Source: an uncultured Halieaceae bacterium
GTDB taxonomy: Bacteria > Pseudomonadota > Gammaproteobacteria > Pseudomonadales > Halieaceae
Length of the DNA: 64,000 nt
NCBI GenBank assembly: GCA_913031575.1
Contig: CAJWEV010000006.1
Span: 1 to 64,000 of the forward strand
Direction of reading: 5' to 3'
Both the position numbers and the translations under genes were made by a program. Under the pieces are notes generated by a model, which was not told where the DNA came from, ran no database searches, and was given only the letters and a program-made list of their open reading frames with translations. The stretch's first letter is position 1. Each line of letters opens with the position of its first letter. This document shows positions 45,756 to 54,190 of this stretch, one piece after another.

Positions 45756-46923
45756 ACCCAATACGCTGCTTCTGGTCTTGTTGTTTTTGGCCGTTGCCGC
45801 AGGCTGGGTACTTGGCAGAGGTGCCGCAAGGCGTGATGTGCCCGACGAGACGGCACCCCCCTCACAGTATTACTTGGGATTGAACTTTCTTTTGGATGGT
45901 GAGCAGGAGTCTGCGCTCAAAGCATTTAGTGAGGCACTTGCGGTCAACGCAGAAACGTTTGAGACCCACATAACCTTTGGTAGCTTGTTGAGAAAGCGCG
46001 GTGAGGTGGATAACGCGATCAAAATTCACCAATCGCTTCTGTCGAGGAGTCGCCTTCCCGATGTGCAAAAGAATCAGGCACACTTGGAGCTTGCGAAAGA
46101 CTTCATAGCGGCGGGTCTTTTGGATCGTGCTGAGCAGTTGCTAAAAGATCTACTTAAGTTATCTGCAGACCACCAATTAGACGCCAAATCGCTCCTAATC
46201 GAGGTATTTGAGGCTAGCCGTGATTGGGATCAGGCATGTGAGTTGACGGAGTCTCAGTTGGCTGAGGTTGGGGATGATGATCCTAATCAAAAGTCAGCCG
46301 CTAGGAAGGCGCGCGTAAAGTTAAGTCACTATTGTTGTGAGGCTGCGGAAGACAGAGAGTCCGCGGGTGACCTTGATGCGGCGCGTGAGCTGGCAGAGCG
46401 TGCGTTAAACTGGACTGACGAGTCGATCTGGCCGCATACAATCCTCGCGCGTTTGGACCAACGACAAAATCAGCCCAAGCCCGCGTATGATCGTTTAAAA
46501 GCAGCTGCAAAAATGTCGCCCGAGCGGCTGCCCGAGTTTGCTGCACAGCTTATTGCAGTCAGTGAAAGTGTAAACTGTCGTGATGATCTTACGCCTATGA
46601 TCGCCATGCTCTTGAACCAGCGAGAGGATCCGCACTTGCGCGTTATCTTGGCGGATGAACATAGGGTACGAGGGGACGATGCCAAGGCCCTGGATATCAT
46701 CAAACAAGGCTTGAACAAAAAGCCGAGCTCGCAACTTCTTACACAGGCGCTTACGTTGCTGGGTGAACAGGTGGCAACACCAGAAATCATAGAAGGGGCA
46801 CAAAAGCTAGCGTCGCGTCAGTCGGCTTATCTCTGTGGGGTATGCGGGTTCCATGGCCCAAGTTTTTACTGGCAATGTCCTGGCTGCAAGAGCTGGGATA
46901 CACTCCATCGGCCGGTGCGCTGA
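45748..46923 (+). CDS. lapB: Lipopolysaccharide assembly protein B (YciM)
   Basis: LapB controls LPS synthesis by presenting LpxC to FtsH. A GTG start gives 391 residues: one N-terminal membrane anchor (about 3-20), a series of TPR repeats (about 40-340, with YYLGLNFLLDGEQESALKAF) and a rubredoxin-like metal module at the end. That module is CGVCGF ... CPGCKSW with four Cys. The layout and position after lapA match E. coli. Confidence 0.96.
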   Translation: MAEPNTLLLVLLFLAVAAGWVLGRGAARRDVPDETAPPSQYYLGLNFLLDGEQESALKAFSEALAVNAETFETHITFGSLLRKRGEVDNAIKIHQSLLSRSRLPDVQKNQAHLELAKDFIAAGLLDRAEQLLKDLLKLSADHQLDAKSLLIEVFEASRDWDQACELTESQLAEVGDDDPNQKSAARKARVKLSHYCCEAAEDRESAGDLDAARELAERALNWTDESIWPHTILARLDQRQNQPKPAYDRLKAAAKMSPERLPEFAAQLIAVSESVNCRDDLTPMIAMLLNQREDPHLRVILADEHRVRGDDAKALDIIKQGLNKKPSSQLLTQALTLLGEQVATPEIIEGAQKLASRQSAYLCGVCGFHGPSFYWQCPGCKSWDTLHRPVR

Positions 46924-46983
46924 TCTATCTATTCATGACAGATGACTTTAAAAAGGCGGGGAAAGGACAGTTAAGAAAACGAT

Positions 46984-47685
46984 ATGTTGAGCCCACTAAT
47001 TATTGCACTTGATTACTCATCGCTGGATGAGGCTCTGGTCTGTGCACAAAAATTGGACCCAACAAAAGTCCGGTTGAAGTTGGGTAAACAGCTATTCACT
47101 AGCGGAGGCCCTCGTGTGTTGGACGCGCTGCATGGGCTTGGTTTTGATGTATTTCTTGATCTGAAGTTTCATGATATTCCAAACACGGTGGCGGGTGCGG
47201 TAGGTGCGGCGGCAGATCTCGGTGTTTGGATGGTAAATGTTCATGCATCGGGTGGCCGTCGCATGATGGAGGCTGCAGCTACGGCTGTCGCTCAGCGGGC
47301 TAGCGTGCGCACGCAACTCATTGCGGTTACGGTACTTACCAGTATGGACGAAACGGATTTACTCGAATTGGGGATTTCCGAGACTCCCGCTGAGCGCGTT
47401 GGTCGGCTGGCTGCCTTAGCCCAATCCAGTGGCTTGGATGGTGTGGTTTGCTCCGCACAAGAGGCGGCAATGCTATCGAGGCAATGCGGGTCTGAGTTCG
47501 CTTTGATCACTCCGGGTATCCGCCTTCCTGAGGATTCCGCGGGAGATCAGCGGCGTGTGGTGACTCCATGGGACGCGATGGCAGGCGGTTCCACGTACCT
47601 TGTAATGGGTCGATCGATTACCGCAGCCGCCAACCCTACGGCCGTCATAGATACCATTATAGGTAAGCTCTCTTTGTCGAATTAG
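46984..47685 (+). CDS. pyrF: Orotidine 5'-phosphate decarboxylase
   Basis: PyrF makes UMP from OMP, the last pyrimidine step. The 233-residue TIM barrel has IIALDYSSLDEAL, the catalytic Lys-Asp set in FLDLKFHDIPNTVAGAV, VNVHASGGRRMM, ITPGIRLP and YLVMGRSITAA. It ends the lapAB run. The following 489 nt hold no intact gene. Confidence 0.97.
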   Translation: MLSPLIIALDYSSLDEALVCAQKLDPTKVRLKLGKQLFTSGGPRVLDALHGLGFDVFLDLKFHDIPNTVAGAVGAAADLGVWMVNVHASGGRRMMEAAATAVAQRASVRTQLIAVTVLTSMDETDLLELGISETPAERVGRLAALAQSSGLDGVVCSAQEAAMLSRQCGSEFALITPGIRLPEDSAGDQRRVVTPWDAMAGGSTYLVMGRSITAAANPTAVIDTIIGKLSLSN

Positions 47686-47785
47686 AGTCATACAGTGTTT
47701 CAAAGAGCACCGATGAGTCACGGGGGCTGCGCTTCTTCAATGCGGAAATCGAGTCTACAAGACCTCTGTCGGGGGAGAAGAAAAA

Positions 47786-48088
47786 ATGAATTTATGCACC
47801 GGCAATTTCCTTAGGTGCGTTCCTTTTTATTGGCTATTCACTGGCCGTGGTCATCATTGCTTAAGCAACTGTCATGGCTGCATACGCAGCAGATACGGTC
47901 AATATCAACACAGTAAATACTGAGGTCCTGGCCGAGGAGCTGGTTGGTGTTGGTCGCGAGTAAGCAAAACGAACTGTTGATTTCATGGGGCGCTACGGCA
48001 AATTCAAGTCAATTAAAGCTCTGGCAATGTTCGCGGTATTGTCACAAATTTACTCACCAAAAACGAAGGAAAAATCGCGTTTGAGTAG
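47786..48088 (+). pseudogene. comEA: Degenerate comEA-like helix-hairpin-helix protein gene
   Basis: A hydrophobic signal-like stretch (APAISLGAFLFIGYSLAVV) is cut by a TAA at 47862. It resumes with AADTVNINTVNTEVLAEELVGVGRE, the ComEA helix-hairpin-helix start, and is cut again by a TAA at 47961. The same frame continues RYGKFKSIKALAM, and a frameshift then places the normal ending TNLLTKNEGKIAFE in a third frame ending with TAG at 48086. At least two stops and one or two frameshifts are present, and the second hairpin GIG has become GIV. Intact ComEA-type proteins bind DNA in the periplasm during competence. Confidence 0.82.
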
Positions 48089-48174
48089 GGGGTGTTGGCG
48101 GACCGCACGCCCAAAGACAACTTTGTGTCACTTATCTGGTAGCATGCGCTTCGCCGATCTTGTGGGGCGATTAA

Positions 48175-49128
48175 ATGGATTACGACGTTTTTAACGGCGA
48201 TGCTGACGGCATATGTGCGCTAATTCAGTTGAGGCTTGTTGAGCCCAGACCTGAAGCAACACTCATAACGGGTGTTAAACGTGATATCCAATTACTTGAA
48301 CGCATTCCTAATGAGGGCGTCGATCGTGTGGCGGCCCTTGATGTTTCTCTCGATAAAAACCGTGACGATGTTGATCGACTTTTAGCCGCTGGTGCCGATC
48401 TGTTTTTTTGTGACCATCATTTCAGTGGGGATATTCCCGAGGCGGCAAAATTGGATGCGTTGATCAGTCAAGGGCCCCAGGTCTGCACCAGTGCATTGGT
48501 GAATGGTCGTTTGCGCAGTGCATTTGCCGAGTGGGCTGTCGTGGGGTGTTTTGGCGATAACCTCGATACCACAGCCGATACCCTGATCGGTAATTTATCC
48601 TCACCAGTCGATCGTGATGCACTTAAACAGTTGGGCATTTGCGTTAACTACAATGCTTATGGATCACAACTTGTTGATCTCCATTTTCACCCGGCTGATC
48701 TCTATCAACGTATGCTGTGTCACACGTCACCCACGGCACTATTGCAGGATGACCAAGACTTGTTCGAGACATTGGTAGTCGCCTACGAGACTGATATGAG
48801 AGCCGCTCAATCGGCACCTAGGGCTGTGGAAGACGACGACATCGTGGTGGTGTCACTTCCCGACGAGGCGTGGGCAAGACGGGTGAGTGGTGTATATGGC
48901 AACGATCTGGCGAACCAGTCACCGGACAAAGCTCACGCGGTACTTACCGATATCGACGGTGGTTATTTGGTAAGTGTCAGAGCGCCGCTTAATAACCGAA
49001 AAGGTGCGGATGCTGTATGCCGGCAATTTGAGACAGGGGGTGGTCGTGCCGCTGCCGCGGGTATTAACCAGCTGCAACGAGACGAGCTAGGTCGCTTTAT
49101 TGATGCCTTGCGTGCCCAGTACATCTGA
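48175..49128 (+). CDS. DHH family phosphoesterase
   Basis: The 317-residue protein carries the DHH phosphoesterase motifs: DVFNGDADGICALIQL, LDVSLDKNRDDVD and FFCDHHFSG. The C-terminal DHHA1-type glycine-rich ending is ETGGGRAAAAGINQL. Such proteins are manganese-dependent nucleases or small-nucleotide phosphodiesterases (RecJ, NrnA, GdpP families). The full RecJ OB fold is absent, so an oligonucleotide phosphodiesterase is likeliest. The specific substrate is not evident. It ends 12 nt from the convergent tetR gene. Confidence 0.82.
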   Translation: MDYDVFNGDADGICALIQLRLVEPRPEATLITGVKRDIQLLERIPNEGVDRVAALDVSLDKNRDDVDRLLAAGADLFFCDHHFSGDIPEAAKLDALISQGPQVCTSALVNGRLRSAFAEWAVVGCFGDNLDTTADTLIGNLSSPVDRDALKQLGICVNYNAYGSQLVDLHFHPADLYQRMLCHTSPTALLQDDQDLFETLVVAYETDMRAAQSAPRAVEDDDIVVVSLPDEAWARRVSGVYGNDLANQSPDKAHAVLTDIDGGYLVSVRAPLNNRKGADAVCRQFETGGGRAAAAGINQLQRDELGRFIDALRAQYI

Positions 49129-49140
49129 ATTTCACAAATG

Positions 49141-49812
49141 TTAGTGCTGAGAGAGTTTTGCCTCGATGCGAGCTAGTGCCTGCATAATCTCGGATGATTC
49201 CAGTCCGCTCGTGACATCACTCTTTGATGTGGGGGCATACTGGTCAAATAGTCGCATCAGATGATCAATTACCGATGGATCGAAGTCTTGCTTTCTGAGT
49301 ACCAAGGTTCGGGCTGAATGCTCCAAGGTTCCATAGAAAACATCTCGAATTTGCCAGATTGCCGTGTCGGCACTGAACTCTCTTAAATCGATGCCACGCT
49401 GCATAATCGCATCAAAAACCCGCACGTACTCACGGATTTGCGGTAGCTGCCGGCCAGGCTCGCCATTACGCATGCGGGCGCGAGAGGTAATCTCAACGAT
49501 CTTGAAATCATCGATCAACGATTGCAGGTGATAGCTGGCCAATTCATGAAGCTGTTGGTTGACAGTCGCACCTTCGGATATTGCGGCGATTGCACCTTTC
49601 GTCAACTCTCGCCAAAAACGATCTACAACAGCCTCGAGAAGCTCGTGTTTATTTTTGTAGTAGAGATAGACCGTGCCTTCAGCAACGTCTGCACGTCGCG
49701 CGATCTCAGCCATGCGTGCACCATCGACACCTGATTCACCAAATACGGCAGTTGCTGCGGCCAATATAGCTTCTTCTCTTGCCTCCAGTCGTTGTCGTTG
49801 TGTATCTGCCAT
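49141..49812 (-). CDS. TetR/AcrR family regulator divergent from the Atu-like operon
   Basis: The 223-residue protein has an N-terminal TetR helix-turn-helix (about 12-58: ILAAATAVFGESGVDGARMAEIARRADVAEGTVYLYYKNK, key residues in the VAEGTVY turn) and a helical ligand domain. It is divergent from atuA across a 152-nt region with phased operator-like half-sites. By position it resembles AtuR, the repressor of the Pseudomonas terpene operon. The ligand is probably an acyl-CoA (inferred). Confidence 0.9.
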   Translation of the reverse strand: MADTQRQRLEAREEAILAAATAVFGESGVDGARMAEIARRADVAEGTVYLYYKNKHELLEAVVDRFWRELTKGAIAAISEGATVNQQLHELASYHLQSLIDDFKIVEITSRARMRNGEPGRQLPQIREYVRVFDAIMQRGIDLREFSADTAIWQIRDVFYGTLEHSARTLVLRKQDFDPSVIDHLMRLFDQYAPTSKSDVTSGLESSEIMQALARIEAKLSQH

Positions 49813-49863
49813 AGTCCCTTTCGTACTCGAGGCTCATCCAAAGCGATTAAACGTGGTTATGGC

Positions 49864-49892
49864 TTGAAGCCACTTTTTGTTACGCCTATAGT
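49864..49892 (+). promoter_or_regulatory. Probable promoter of the Atu-like operon
   Basis: A -35 element TTGAAG (49864-49869) is separated by 17 nt from a -10 element TATAGT (49887-49892), about 73 nt before the GTG start of atuA. The operator-like repeats start right after the -10. Judged by eye, but the match and spacing are good. Confidence 0.6.
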
Positions 49893-49893
49893 C

Positions 49894-49918
49894 ATGAGTA
49901 TGCCTCATTATAAATGAG
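49894..49918. promoter_or_regulatory. Operator-like repeats: three ATGAG/CTCAT half-sites 10 bp apart
   Basis: ATGAG (49894-49898), CTCAT (49904-49908) and ATGAG (49914-49918) alternate in orientation with exactly one helical turn between starts. The last two form the perfect palindrome CTCATTATAAATGAG. Placed at the expected transcription start of the operon, this is a good candidate binding site for the divergent TetR protein. Confidence 0.55.
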
Positions 49919-49964
49919 TCGTAATCATTTTTATGCTAGTCATGTTGATGAAAAGGGCGCTAAC

Positions 49965-51758
49965 GTGAATGACAAAACTATCAAGATAGGCGGGGCAACG
50001 GGTTTTTGGGGTGAGACTGATATGGCCATGTCTCAGTTCTTAGCGGAAGGTGATCTCGACTACATCGTCTTTGATTATTTGGCCGAGATAACCATGTCGA
50101 TTTTGGCTCGGGCGCGCACTTCTGATCCGACACTGGGTTATGCCACTGATTTCGTTTCAGCGATGGTGAAACCGAACCTACATCAAATTGCCGACTCTGG
50201 AGTGAGGTTAATCAGTAACGCCGGCGGCGTTAATCCAGAGGCCTGCGGTAATGCTCTGAGAGACGTTATTACCGCTGAGGGTCTCGACTTAAAAGTGGTG
50301 GTGGTGAGAGGTGACGACGTATTGGATCAACTCGATGCTATCAAAGCATCGGGTGGCACCGAGATGTTCTCAGGAGAGGCATTTCCTCCGACGGACAAGG
50401 TGGCCAGCGCGAACGCCTATATAGGCGCCTTTCCCATCGCAGCAGCTCTTGCCGCTGGCGCCGATATCGTTGTTACGGGTCGATGTGTGGACAGTGCAGT
50501 GACATTGGGTGCCTGCATTCATGAGTTTGGTTGGTCAGCTGACGAGCTAGATAAACTGTCAGCTGGATCAGCTATAGGACACTTGATCGAATGCGGTCCT
50601 CAAGCCACTGGCGGTAACTTTACAGACTGGGAGGTGGTGGCGGATACGCTTCACAATGTGGGCTATCCCATTGCCGAGGTCTCCCCTGACGGGTCCTGCG
50701 ACATCTACAAACCTAAAGACACGGGGGGCATTGTGAATCGGGGGACTGTAGCTGAACAGCTTCTCTACGAGATCGGCGACCCTGCAGCCTACATATTACC
50801 TGATGTCGTCTGTGACTTTACGCGTATCAACCTTGAGCAAGTGGCTGACAACCGGGTTCGCGTGTCGGGAGCAAGGGGGCGAGGCGTTCCGTCAACGTAC
50901 AAGACCAGTATGACGTGGGCTGATGGCTGGCGCGCAGGCACAACGTTTTGGTGCATTGGTCGCCGTGCGGCGGACAAAGCGCGCATTTTTGCAGAAGAGG
51001 CACTGGTGCGGACGCGTAAAAAGATTCGCGCCATGGGTGGGCAGGATTTTGACGACGTTGCCATTGACGTCGTTGGTGAGGAGAGCTTCTGGGGTTTGCA
51101 TGCATCCCCAGCCAGCAGTCGAGAAGTGGCATTGAAAGTGGCATGCCGCCACCAGGATGCCCGTGCTGTAGGCCTGCTTCTTCGAGAGCTATCGGGTGTG
51201 GCGTTAGGAGCACCGGCGGGAATGGCATTTTTTGCCGGTGCGCGCGCAAAGCCTTCTCCGGTCATTCGTCTGTTCTCTGTTTTGATCGACAAGTCATCGC
51301 TGGATTTGAAGCTCGTTGATGAGTCTGGAGCAGAACCATTTCACGCACCAGAAACGACCGATGAGATTAGCTCATTTGAAGAACCCCTAATCCCCGAGGC
51401 AGATCCGGCAATGGGACCGCTTACCGAGGTTCCACTTGAGGAACTTGCATGGGGACGCTCAGGCGATAAGGGTGATAAGGCCAATATAGGCATTATTGCG
51501 CGACAGCCCGAATACCTGCCATGGATTGCCGCGAAACTGACGGCTGAGTACGTCGGCGAACGGTTCGCGCACTTTATGACGTCGCCAGGTATTGACCGTT
51601 ACTACATGCCCGGTTTGCCGGCGTTAAATTTTCTGCTTCACAACGCATTGGGGGGCGGTGGCATAGCGAGTCTGAGGAATGACCCTCAGGCAAAAGCTTA
51701 TGCCCAGGTCCTGCTTGATACCCCGATTGCAATCCCACAACAACTTTTGGAGGCCTGA
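49965..51758 (+). CDS. atuA: AtuA family protein (DUF1446), acyclic terpene utilisation type
   Basis: The GTG at 49965 is chosen: AAAAGGG lies 7 nt upstream and the family start (NDKTIKIGGATGFWG) follows. It gives 597 residues. The N-terminal DUF1446 part (about 1-450) has YIVFDYLAEITMSIL and VTGRCVDSAVTLGAC. The C-terminal AtuA-like ferredoxin-fold domain (about 495-590) begins with LAWGRSGDKGDKANIGII; in some bacteria this is a separate protein. The biochemical role of AtuA is not established; it is needed with the geranyl-CoA carboxylase genes. It is followed 1 nt later by the carboxyltransferase gene. Confidence 0.9.
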   Translation: MNDKTIKIGGATGFWGETDMAMSQFLAEGDLDYIVFDYLAEITMSILARARTSDPTLGYATDFVSAMVKPNLHQIADSGVRLISNAGGVNPEACGNALRDVITAEGLDLKVVVVRGDDVLDQLDAIKASGGTEMFSGEAFPPTDKVASANAYIGAFPIAAALAAGADIVVTGRCVDSAVTLGACIHEFGWSADELDKLSAGSAIGHLIECGPQATGGNFTDWEVVADTLHNVGYPIAEVSPDGSCDIYKPKDTGGIVNRGTVAEQLLYEIGDPAAYILPDVVCDFTRINLEQVADNRVRVSGARGRGVPSTYKTSMTWADGWRAGTTFWCIGRRAADKARIFAEEALVRTRKKIRAMGGQDFDDVAIDVVGEESFWGLHASPASSREVALKVACRHQDARAVGLLLRELSGVALGAPAGMAFFAGARAKPSPVIRLFSVLIDKSSLDLKLVDESGAEPFHAPETTDEISSFEEPLIPEADPAMGPLTEVPLEELAWGRSGDKGDKANIGIIARQPEYLPWIAAKLTAEYVGERFAHFMTSPGIDRYYMPGLPALNFLLHNALGGGGIASLRNDPQAKAYAQVLLDTPIAIPQQLLEA

Positions 51759-51759
51759 T

Positions 51760-53382
51760 ATGACAGTGCTTTCGTCGACTGTTCAGCCCGCAAGCGACAG
51801 TTTCAAGGAAAATAGATCTGCTATGTTCGAGCTAATCGATCACTGGCGATCTCTCGAACAACGTACCATTGATGCGTCGAATAAACGCCTGAAAACCTTC
51901 AGGGCGCGGGGTCAATTGTCACCTCGTGAACGCTTGGAGCGGCTGTTGGACCCTGGAATGCCGTTCCTACAGATGCATTCCATGGCGAACTACTGTGTTG
52001 AGAATCCGGATCGTGAAACAAGTGTCCCCGGCGCTTCGGTCATCGTTGGGGTTGGGTTTGTTGAGGGTGTTCGGTGCATGATCTGGGTCGATGACTCGGG
52101 TATCTCGGCGGGCGCCGCGACCGAGTCGACCGGGTTCGTATCGACGTCCATTCTCGAGATGTGCATGCGGCAGAAACTTCCTGTCATCCACTTAGTAGAG
52201 TCTGCTGGCGCCAACTTATTAAAATACAAGGTGGAATTATGGTCACGCTTCGGCAACGTATTTCGCGATCTGGCGCGCTTATCTGCAGCTGGTATTCCTA
52301 CCATGGTCGTGTTGCACGGTGGTTCAACGGCGGGTGGCGCGTACATGCCCGGCATGTCCGACTACGTCATTGGCGTAAAGGAAAACGGCATGGCCGCATT
52401 GGGTGGCGCCGCCCTCGTAAAGGCCGCAACCGGAGAGGAAGCGGATGATCGCGAGTTAGGTGGTACCGAAATGCACTCGAGCGTCTCTGGCGTTGTTGAA
52501 TACTTGGTCGAAGATGACGCGCACGGGATTCTAAAAGCGCGAGAGGTCATGAGGAGCATCGACTGGAATAAGCGAGTCACTACGGTGGTCCGACGACCTT
52601 ATGAACCCCCGCGCTTCCCGGCTGAACAACTTGCGGGCGCCATCCCTGTCGATCCAAAAGTGCCCTATGACTTCCGTGAGGTGCTTGCGCGTATTGTCGA
52701 TGACTCCTCAGTCGAGGAGTTCAAGTCACGCTATGGTGTCTCGACCGTCTGCGGCTATGCATCCATTACCGGTATCAGCTTTGGCTTCATCGGTAACAAT
52801 GGGCCCATTGATCCTAATGGCGCCACTAAAGCGGCTCAGTTTATCCAGCTCTGTGATGCCGCAGATATGCCAATCCTGTTTTTTAACAACACTACGGGTT
52901 ACATGGTGGGTACGGAGTACGAACAAGCGGGCATGATCAAGCACGGCTCGAAGATGATTCAGGCAGTATCTAATGCCCGCGTCCCCAAGATTGCGCTCTA
53001 TATCGGTGCCAGTTTTGGCGCTGGTAACTACGGTATGTGCGGCTGGTCCTATCAGCCGGATTTCTTATTTGCCTGGCCCAATGCGCGGACGGGTGTCATG
53101 GCAGGGCAAAGCGCCGCAGACACTATGTCGGAGGTGGCGCGTGTCGGCGCTGCGAGAAAAGGTCAGGAGGTGCCCGAGGAGATGCTCGAGCAGCAAGCAG
53201 CGGCCATCAGAGCCCACTTTGACGCGCAAGAAGACGCCTTCTATACCTCGGGTCGTGTGCTAGATCACGGCATCATTGACCCACGCGATACGCGAAAAGT
53301 CTTGGCTTTTTGTCTGGAGACGGTATTAGAGGCTCGTCTGCGTGAAACACGGCCGAACGCGTTCGGCGTAGCGAGGATGTAA
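51760..53382 (+). CDS. atuC: Acyl-CoA carboxylase, carboxyltransferase (beta) subunit, AtuC-like
   Basis: The ATG at 51760 has GGAGG just upstream and gives 540 residues, like Pseudomonas AtuC. The two crotonase-like halves of a biotin-dependent carboxyltransferase are seen: VDDSGISAGAATESTGF, VLHGGSTAGGAYMPGMSDY and GGAALVKAATGE in the N-half; FNNTTGYMVGTEYEQAGMIKHG, GASFGAGNYGMCG and AWPNARTGVMAGQSAA in the C-half. The neighbouring AtuA family gene argues for geranyl-CoA carboxylase. 3-Methylcrotonyl-CoA carboxylase or another branched acyl-CoA carboxylase remains possible. Confidence 0.88.
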   Translation: MTVLSSTVQPASDSFKENRSAMFELIDHWRSLEQRTIDASNKRLKTFRARGQLSPRERLERLLDPGMPFLQMHSMANYCVENPDRETSVPGASVIVGVGFVEGVRCMIWVDDSGISAGAATESTGFVSTSILEMCMRQKLPVIHLVESAGANLLKYKVELWSRFGNVFRDLARLSAAGIPTMVVLHGGSTAGGAYMPGMSDYVIGVKENGMAALGGAALVKAATGEEADDRELGGTEMHSSVSGVVEYLVEDDAHGILKAREVMRSIDWNKRVTTVVRRPYEPPRFPAEQLAGAIPVDPKVPYDFREVLARIVDDSSVEEFKSRYGVSTVCGYASITGISFGFIGNNGPIDPNGATKAAQFIQLCDAADMPILFFNNTTGYMVGTEYEQAGMIKHGSKMIQAVSNARVPKIALYIGASFGAGNYGMCGWSYQPDFLFAWPNARTGVMAGQSAADTMSEVARVGAARKGQEVPEEMLEQQAAAIRAHFDAQEDAFYTSGRVLDHGIIDPRDTRKVLAFCLETVLEARLRETRPNAFGVARM

Positions 53383-53384
53383 TC

Positions 53385-54188
53385 ATGGCGACACTACCTG
53401 AAACACAAACACTGGCTTTGGATTTAGAACAAGGCTGGCTGACGGTTTGGTTCAATCAGCCCGAGCGTCGTAACCCGTTGACGGATGAAGCCGTAGAGGA
53501 CTTGGCAGTGGTCATAGATACCATCAAGGACCAGCGGGACATTCGCGGCATGACCATTCGCGGCAAAGGCGGTTTCTTCTGTGCGGGCGGCGACTTAAAG
53601 GGGTTTAACGCCATGGCCACCGGTGCGACCGAAGAATCGATGCGAATGAGCCGTCGCATCGGACATGTCCTAGCAGAGCTCAATGCGCTGCCCCAGGTCA
53701 CGGTTGCCGTGATTGAAGGTGCGGCGATGGCCGGCGGTTTAGGCGTTGCTTGCTGCTGTGACGTCACTATCGGCTTGAGTGATGCAAAGTTTGGTTTTTC
53801 CGAGACGCGCATCGGGATTACGCCAGCACAAATTGCGCGTTACGTCTTGCAGAAATGCGGGTACTCAACCGGTCGCCGGTTAATGGTGACTGCCGCTCGC
53901 TTTAAGGGTGATGAAGCAGGCCGACTCGGGGTTCTTGATTTTGTGGCGGAGAATGCTAACGCCCTGGCCGACCTTGAGACAAAGGTGAAACGCGATGTAC
54001 TTGAATGTGCCCCTGGCGCAGTGGCCGCCTGTAAAGCGCTGATTATTGGGATGCCTGCAACACCCGATAGCGAGAAGGTGGAATTTGCCGCCATGAACTT
54101 CAGCGGTTGTCTTCAGGGTGCAGAAGGAAAGGAAGGCGTTGCCTCCTTTGTCGAAAAACGCAAACCCAACTGGCACACGGAGATTTAA
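53385..54188 (+). CDS. atuE: Enoyl-CoA hydratase family protein, AtuE-like
   Basis: The 267-residue crotonase-fold protein has the CoA/oxyanion-hole segments GGFFCAGGDLKGF and IEGAAMAGGLGVACCCD, and the ending FVEKRKPNWHTE. In the Atu pathway AtuE hydrates isohexenylglutaconyl-CoA, the product of geranyl-CoA carboxylase. Its place between the two carboxylase subunits supports that role. In a leucine-like pathway a methylglutaconyl-CoA hydratase would be equivalent. The gene starts 2 nt after the atuC stop. Confidence 0.85.
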   Translation: MATLPETQTLALDLEQGWLTVWFNQPERRNPLTDEAVEDLAVVIDTIKDQRDIRGMTIRGKGGFFCAGGDLKGFNAMATGATEESMRMSRRIGHVLAELNALPQVTVAVIEGAAMAGGLGVACCCDVTIGLSDAKFGFSETRIGITPAQIARYVLQKCGYSTGRRLMVTAARFKGDEAGRLGVLDFVAENANALADLETKVKRDVLECAPGAVAACKALIIGMPATPDSEKVEFAAMNFSGCLQGAEGKEGVASFVEKRKPNWHTEI

Positions 54189-54190
54189 CT

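Noticed and set aside
50789-51292. 167-codon minus-strand frame inside atuA
   Set aside because: Antisense to the conserved AtuA coding frame, with low-complexity composition.
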